This document shows positions 24,746-28,232 of a stretch of DNA of 28,232 nt, in pieces. Under the pieces are notes generated by a model. The model did not search any database, was not told the DNA's origin, and was given only the letters and a program-made list of their open reading frames with translations. Positions within the stretch are counted from its first letter, which is position 1. Each line of letters begins with the position of its first letter. A program made the translations under genes and the position numbers. The stretch covers positions 1 through 28,232 of the forward strand of contig DATFHG010000153.1 in NCBI GenBank assembly GCA_035248725.1, read 5' to 3'. The DNA is from DASPMP01 sp035248725. GTDB lineage: Bacteria; Gemmatimonadota; Gemmatimonadetes; Gemmatimonadales; Gemmatimonadaceae.

Positions 24746-25528
24746 ATGCATCGTTGCACGGTTCTGCTGCGGACGCCGATGGTGTCGTTGTCGCTGCTGG
24801 AATGTTCCGGTCGGCTCGGTGAGGATGTGACGGGCGAGGGCACGGAGGACGACGCAATCGCCTTCGGTGAAACGGTCGGAACGTTACATGTCATGCCACG
24901 CGGATCGATGTACGCATGCGGGTTGAATTCGGGGCACGCGCGACATCGCCTGCTGTCCGTCGCTTACTCGAGAGAGGCGGTGGATGCACTTCGGGCGACA
25001 GGATTGCCTTCCTTGCGACCGGGAAACGGTGACCTGACGATTCGGCAACGCTTTCTGCGCCGCAGGTTGCAGCGCCTGGCCGCGATGCCAACGGGAGATC
25101 GCGCGCTGACGCTGGAGCTCGTCGGTGAGGCGCTGTTCGCATCCGTGACCGCGGCGGACGAGGCGGCCTCTCCGTGGCCAGCAGTCTCCAACGCCGCCAT
25201 GGGACGTATCGCCGATGCCGCGGAGTTGATCGAGACGCAGTACTCGAGGCCACTCAGCCTGACACAGTTGGCCGAGGCGGCCGGAATGAGTCCGTACCAT
25301 TTCGCCCGGACCTTTCGCAACCTCGTCGGCGTGCCCCCGCATCGCTATCTCGTCAGCGTTCGCTTGCGCGAAGCCGTCCGGCGCATCGAACAGGGCGAAG
25401 CCGTGACGATGGTGTGCTACAACGTCGGTTTTTCGTCGCCGAGTCACTTTACCGCGGCATTCCGGCAGCACGTGGGCGTTCTGCCATCGCGGTTGCGACA
25501 CGCATGTCGCAAGGAGCGCGCGTCATGA
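24746..25528 (+). CDS. AraC-family transcriptional regulator
   Basis: The product is 260 residues from ATG 24746. The C-terminal 100 residues are a full AraC DNA-binding domain: RPLSLTQLAEAAGMSPYHFA followed by RTFRNLVGVPPHRYLVSVRL (first HTH), then AVTMVCYNVGFSSPSHFTAA followed by FRQHVGVLPSRLR (second HTH). The N-terminal 130 residues are a small regulatory part without recognisable ligand motif. It is translationally coupled by an ATGA overlap (25525-25528) to the exported protein downstream, which is the likely target or partner. A 13-bp direct repeat lies upstream. The inducer is unknown. Confidence 0.9.
   Translation: MHRCTVLLRTPMVSLSLLECSGRLGEDVTGEGTEDDAIAFGETVGTLHVMPRGSMYACGLNSGHARHRLLSVAYSREAVDALRATGLPSLRPGNGDLTIRQRFLRRRLQRLAAMPTGDRALTLELVGEALFASVTAADEAASPWPAVSNAAMGRIADAAELIETQYSRPLSLTQLAEAAGMSPYHFARTFRNLVGVPPHRYLVSVRLREAVRRIEQGEAVTMVCYNVGFSSPSHFTAAFRQHVGVLPSRLRHACRKERAS
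25511..25516 (+). promoter_or_regulatory. Shine-Dalgarno site for the gene at 25525
   Basis: AAGGAG lies 8 bases before ATG 25525, inside the end of the AraC-type gene. It supports this start and efficient coupled translation. Confidence 0.7.
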
Positions 25529-26217
25529 CCATGCGGACGTCGATGTTACTACTCGTCTCGGGATTGGCTCTCGTGACGCCCGGCGCTGCGATCGCACAGG
25601 CCGGCCGGACACCGGACGTGACACCGTTTCTCATAGCGAACCAGGCCGAGGAGATGCGCCTCGCGCGCAGCGCCGCGCCGGCGTTCATCTCCGACTCCGC
25701 AACGGTTCTGGTGCTGGGACGCGACGGCTTCGTGGAGGCCGCGCACGGCAAGAACGGCTTCACCTGCGTGGTCATTCGGTCGCTCTCGGGACGCCTCGAC
25801 GATCCGGAGCTGTTCAACCCGCGCATCCGCGCCCCGCACTGCTTCAACGCGCCCGCCGTGCGCACCGTGCTGCCGACGCTGTTGAAGCAGACGGAGTGGG
25901 TGCTCTCCGGCGCGAGGCCGAGCGACATCATGACGCGGATCGAGCACGCATACGCGGCGCACACGTTCCCGCCTCCGGAGTCCGGCGCGATGGCGTACAT
26001 GCTCTCACCGGAGCAGTACCTCACCGACAACGGCACGCACTGGCTGCCGCATCTCATGTTCTTCTTCGACAAGTCGTTCCCGCCCGCGGCGTGGGGCGCG
26101 CACGACGGCGGCGCCTCGCCCATCGTCGACGGATCCGCGGGTGACCCGCACGCGCCGTATCTCACCTTCATCATTCCGGTGCGAAAATGGGCGAGCGGAG
26201 CGCCCGCGAGCATGTAG
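25525..26217 (+). CDS. exported protein of unknown function, AraC-coupled
   Basis: The product is 230 residues from ATG 25525. Residues 1-26 are a clean signal peptide (MLLLVSGLALVTPGAAIAQA, cleavage after AQA). The mature part has no enzyme signature I know, but is well ordered: ARSAAPAFISDSATVLVLGR, GFVEAAHGKNGFTCVVIRSL, PRIRAPHCFNAPAVRTVLPT, GAMAYMLSPEQYLTDNGTHW and LPHLMFFFDKSFPPAAWG. A conserved-looking Cys pair and an H-W-L-P-H-L-M block suggest binding or redox, but this is a guess. I recall similar hypothetical proteins in Acidobacteriota. Its last 31 bp overlap the ATG used for the MocR-type gene. Confidence 0.78.
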   Translation: MTMRTSMLLLVSGLALVTPGAAIAQAGRTPDVTPFLIANQAEEMRLARSAAPAFISDSATVLVLGRDGFVEAAHGKNGFTCVVIRSLSGRLDDPELFNPRIRAPHCFNAPAVRTVLPTLLKQTEWVLSGARPSDIMTRIEHAYAAHTFPPPESGAMAYMLSPEQYLTDNGTHWLPHLMFFFDKSFPPAAWGAHDGGASPIVDGSAGDPHAPYLTFIIPVRKWASGAPASM

Positions 26218-27698
26218 CGCTGCCGTTGCTCGAATTCCGTTCTCCACGGCAGATTGCCTGCGTGGATCTGCTGGCGCACCTCCCCATCGATCGTCGCCTC
26301 GAGGTGCCGTTGCACCGACAGGTCTACGATGCGCTGCGCCGCGCGATTCTCACGGGCATGCTCCGACCCGGCCAGCGCGTCCCCTCCACGCGTTCGCTGG
26401 CGACGCAGCTCGGCATGTCGCGCCTGCCGGTGCTGACCGCGTACGAGCAGCTGCTGCACGAAGGGTATCTCGAGGGACGGACCGGCTCCGGCACGTACGT
26501 CTGCGCGGCTCCCCCTGACAGGATGCTGCGCGCGCGGCAGCTGCAGAACGGTACCCCGCGCACGAAGCGGGTGAGCCCCGGGCGAACGGAAGGTGGCATC
26601 CGCCCCTTTCGCATGAGCCTTCCGGCGCTGGACGAATTCCCGGTCACGTTGTGGGCGCGTCTGATTGCGCGTCACGCACGGCGTCTCGCGCCAACGCACA
26701 TGGCGTACGGCGATCCGGCGGGCGTCGGCGTATTGCGCGAGGCCATCGCCGAGCATCTGCGCACCGCGCGCGCGGTGCGCTGCGAGGCAGAGCACGTCGC
26801 GGTCGTGTCGGGATCGCAGGCCGCGCTGCGCATCTGCGCCGCGGTCCTGCTGCGGCACGGCGACCGCGTCGCCATCGAGGAGCCCGGCTATCCGGGTGCA
26901 CACGCCGCCGTGGTATCGAGTGGCGCGGAGCTCGTCCCGGTGCCCGTCGACAACGAGGGCATCGACGTGGCATCGCTGTCGGCGATCCGGCCGCGCATCC
27001 GCGCCGTCTACGTCACGCCGTCGCACCAGTATCCGCTCGGCGTCTCCATGTCGGCCGCCCGCCGCATCGCACTGCTCAACTGGGCGGCGCGCAACGAAGC
27101 GTGGATCCTCGAGGACGACTACGACAGCGAGTACCGCTACGTCAGCCAGCCGCTCGGCGCACTGCAGGGCATGGACGCCGGCGAGCGCGTGATCTACATC
27201 GGCACGTTCAGCAAGGTGCTGTTCCCCGCGCTGCGCGTCGGGTATCTCGTGATCCCGAAGTCGCAGTGGGAAGCATTTCTCGACGCGCGCGACGCGCTCG
27301 ACGTCTTCTCTCCGACGCTCAGCCAGCTCGCGCTGGCCGACTTCCTCACCGAGGGTCATTTCGCGCGGCATCTGCGGCGCATGCGCGGCATCTATCTCCG
27401 GCGGCGTGAAGCACTGCTCGAGGGGCTCGAGAGACACTGCCGCGACGTGCTCACCGTGCGCAATGCCGACGCGGGACTGCACGTGGCGACGCTGCTGCCC
27501 GACGGAGTACGCGACATGGACGTCCTGGCGCGCATGACGGCGCATGGCCTCACCGCCGTCGCGCTGTCGAAGTGCTATATCGGCACACGACGGCGCAACG
27601 GACTTCTCCTCGGCTTCGGCGGATTCGACGAGCGCACGCTCCACACCGCGTCGCGAACGCTCGGCGATGTCATCAGGGCTGCGATCGGCCGGCGGTAG
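26187..27698 (+). CDS. MocR/PdxR-type GntR regulator with aminotransferase-like domain
   Basis: From ATG 26187 the product is 503 residues. A GTG at 26262 is an alternative that would remove the 31-bp overlap with the previous gene. Residues about 38-108 are a GntR winged helix: PLHRQVYDALRRAILTGMLR followed by PGQRVPSTRSLATQLGMSRL. Residues about 140-500 are an aminotransferase class I fold: VVSGSQAALRICAAVLL (207-223), VTPSHQYPLG (277-286), LEDDYDSEYRY (308-318), with Asp311 as a PLP N1 ligand. GTFSKVLFPALRVGYL (339-354) holds Lys343 as the PLP Schiff-base residue. Such regulators sense PLP or amino acid derivatives; the target is unknown because no pdx or amino acid gene is adjacent. Confidence 0.9.
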   Translation: MGERSAREHVALPLLEFRSPRQIACVDLLAHLPIDRRLEVPLHRQVYDALRRAILTGMLRPGQRVPSTRSLATQLGMSRLPVLTAYEQLLHEGYLEGRTGSGTYVCAAPPDRMLRARQLQNGTPRTKRVSPGRTEGGIRPFRMSLPALDEFPVTLWARLIARHARRLAPTHMAYGDPAGVGVLREAIAEHLRTARAVRCEAEHVAVVSGSQAALRICAAVLLRHGDRVAIEEPGYPGAHAAVVSSGAELVPVPVDNEGIDVASLSAIRPRIRAVYVTPSHQYPLGVSMSAARRIALLNWAARNEAWILEDDYDSEYRYVSQPLGALQGMDAGERVIYIGTFSKVLFPALRVGYLVIPKSQWEAFLDARDALDVFSPTLSQLALADFLTEGHFARHLRRMRGIYLRRREALLEGLERHCRDVLTVRNADAGLHVATLLPDGVRDMDVLARMTAHGLTAVALSKCYIGTRRRNGLLLGFGGFDERTLHTASRTLGDVIRAAIGRR

Positions 27699-28212
27699 AG
27701 GCCGTGCCCTCGATCGCATAGAGCGCGAGCGCGGCGGCGCCACTGGCGAGCTGTATGGTTCGCTCGAAGGCGAATCCGAGCTTCGCCAGGAGCGTTTGCG
27801 AGATCTGATTTTCCTGCGAGACAATGGCGACTATACGCGTCAACCCGTGCGCGCGGCGTTCATGCTCGATCGTCGCCGCGGCGGCCTCGAACGCATATCC
27901 GCGCGACCGAAAAGCGGGGAGCAGCGCGAAGCCAAGATCCACCTCCTCGAGCGTGTCGCGCTTGAGAATGCCGCAGATGCCGATCGGCTCTCCGCTGTCG
28001 CGGAGCGTGACGCAGTACAGCCCGAACCCGCGTTCCGTGTACATCGCCATCGGTCCACGCTCGATGTACGCGCGCGCGTCGTCCACGGTGCGCACGCCGC
28101 GGTCGCCGATGTAGCGCAGCCAGTCGCGGTCGTTCACGAGCTCATGGATGAAGTCCGCGTCGTCGGGCGTGAGATGCCGCAGGACGAGACGCTCGGTACG
28201 GAGCACTTCCAC
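27673..28212 (-). CDS. GNAT acetyltransferase, RimJ/RimL-like
   Basis: The product is 179 residues from GTG 28210-28212. The frame stays open to the window edge, but EVLRTERLVLRHLTPDDADF is the standard family start. RimJ/RimL-like features are GLYCVTLRDSGEPIGICGIL (beta2-beta4), EVDLGFALLPAFRSRGYAFE (115-ish, acetyl-CoA loop with R-S-R-G-Y-A) and NQISQTLLAKLGFAFERTI (C-terminal half). Members acetylate N-termini of ribosomal proteins or small amines; the substrate is not predictable. Its stop overlaps the end of the convergent MocR-type gene by 26 bp. Confidence 0.9.
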   Translation of the reverse strand: MEVLRTERLVLRHLTPDDADFIHELVNDRDWLRYIGDRGVRTVDDARAYIERGPMAMYTERGFGLYCVTLRDSGEPIGICGILKRDTLEEVDLGFALLPAFRSRGYAFEAAAATIEHERRAHGLTRIVAIVSQENQISQTLLAKLGFAFERTIQLASGAAALALYAIEGTASTAGRSQP

Positions 28213-28232
28213 GGATGGATGCGCGTGATTCA

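Noticed and set aside
25449..27824. A 791-codon minus-strand frame opposite the MocR cluster
   Set aside because: Same antisense composition effect; all three + strand genes under it have clear domains.

Overview
The window is about 28.2 kb of high-GC DNA, tightly packed and read on both strands. It carries no rRNA, tRNA, CRISPR array, insertion sequence or prophage that I can recognise. The gene content suggests a Gemmatimonadota (Gemmatimonas/Gemmatirosa-like) or possibly Acidobacteriota chromosome: two duplicated orphan permeases (ADOP/MacB-like, with no ATPase next to them), many small lipoproteins whose lipobox Cys is followed by low-complexity sequence, a ZU5-like surface lipoprotein, a TolB-propeller/Big2 lipoprotein and an OPT-family transporter. 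This placement is inferred from family content only. No phylogenetic marker is present.

Layout. 1-346 is the start of an EamA/DMT exporter that runs off the left edge. 364-1437 holds two small exported proteins on the + strand. 1430-4972 is a five-gene minus-strand run (TPR protein, VOC protein, GNAT acetyltransferase, coiled-coil membrane protein, AraC/GyrI regulator). 5021-6826 has a ZU5-like lipoprotein facing an alpha/beta hydrolase and a glycine-rich membrane protein. 6920-9407 is a translationally coupled three-gene operon, YjbR - exported beta-lactamase-fold hydrolase - YjbR, followed by an OPT transporter (9456-11414). 11382-13530 has a methyltransferase and a TolB-like lipoprotein whose start codons overlap head to head. 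13532-15836 is a LuxR-type regulator with a small lipoprotein downstream and a divergent TTHB210/DUF5602-like lipoprotein. An imperfect inverted-repeat element (15861-15949) separates this from a DinB protein. 16540-18761 has a threonine dehydratase-type enzyme overlapping a large lipoprotein. 18779-23975 is a divergent pair of ADOP permeases, with a DUF3565 gene broken by an in-frame amber codon between them. 24049-28212 has a predicted envelope protein, an AraC regulator coupled to an exported protein of unknown function, a MocR-type regulator and a GNAT acetyltransferase.

Most genes look like ordinary chromosomal accessory genes. The points I think most deserve a second look are the amber-interrupted DUF3565 gene, the YjbR-hydrolase-YjbR operon, the overlapping divergent start codons at 12057-12060, the 13-bp direct repeat in front of the second AraC gene, and the inverted-repeat element at 15861-15949. 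I see no convincing novel defence or mobile system. Convergent genes are packed unusually tightly (overlaps of 8, 33 and 26 bp, gaps of 1, 4 and 17 bp).
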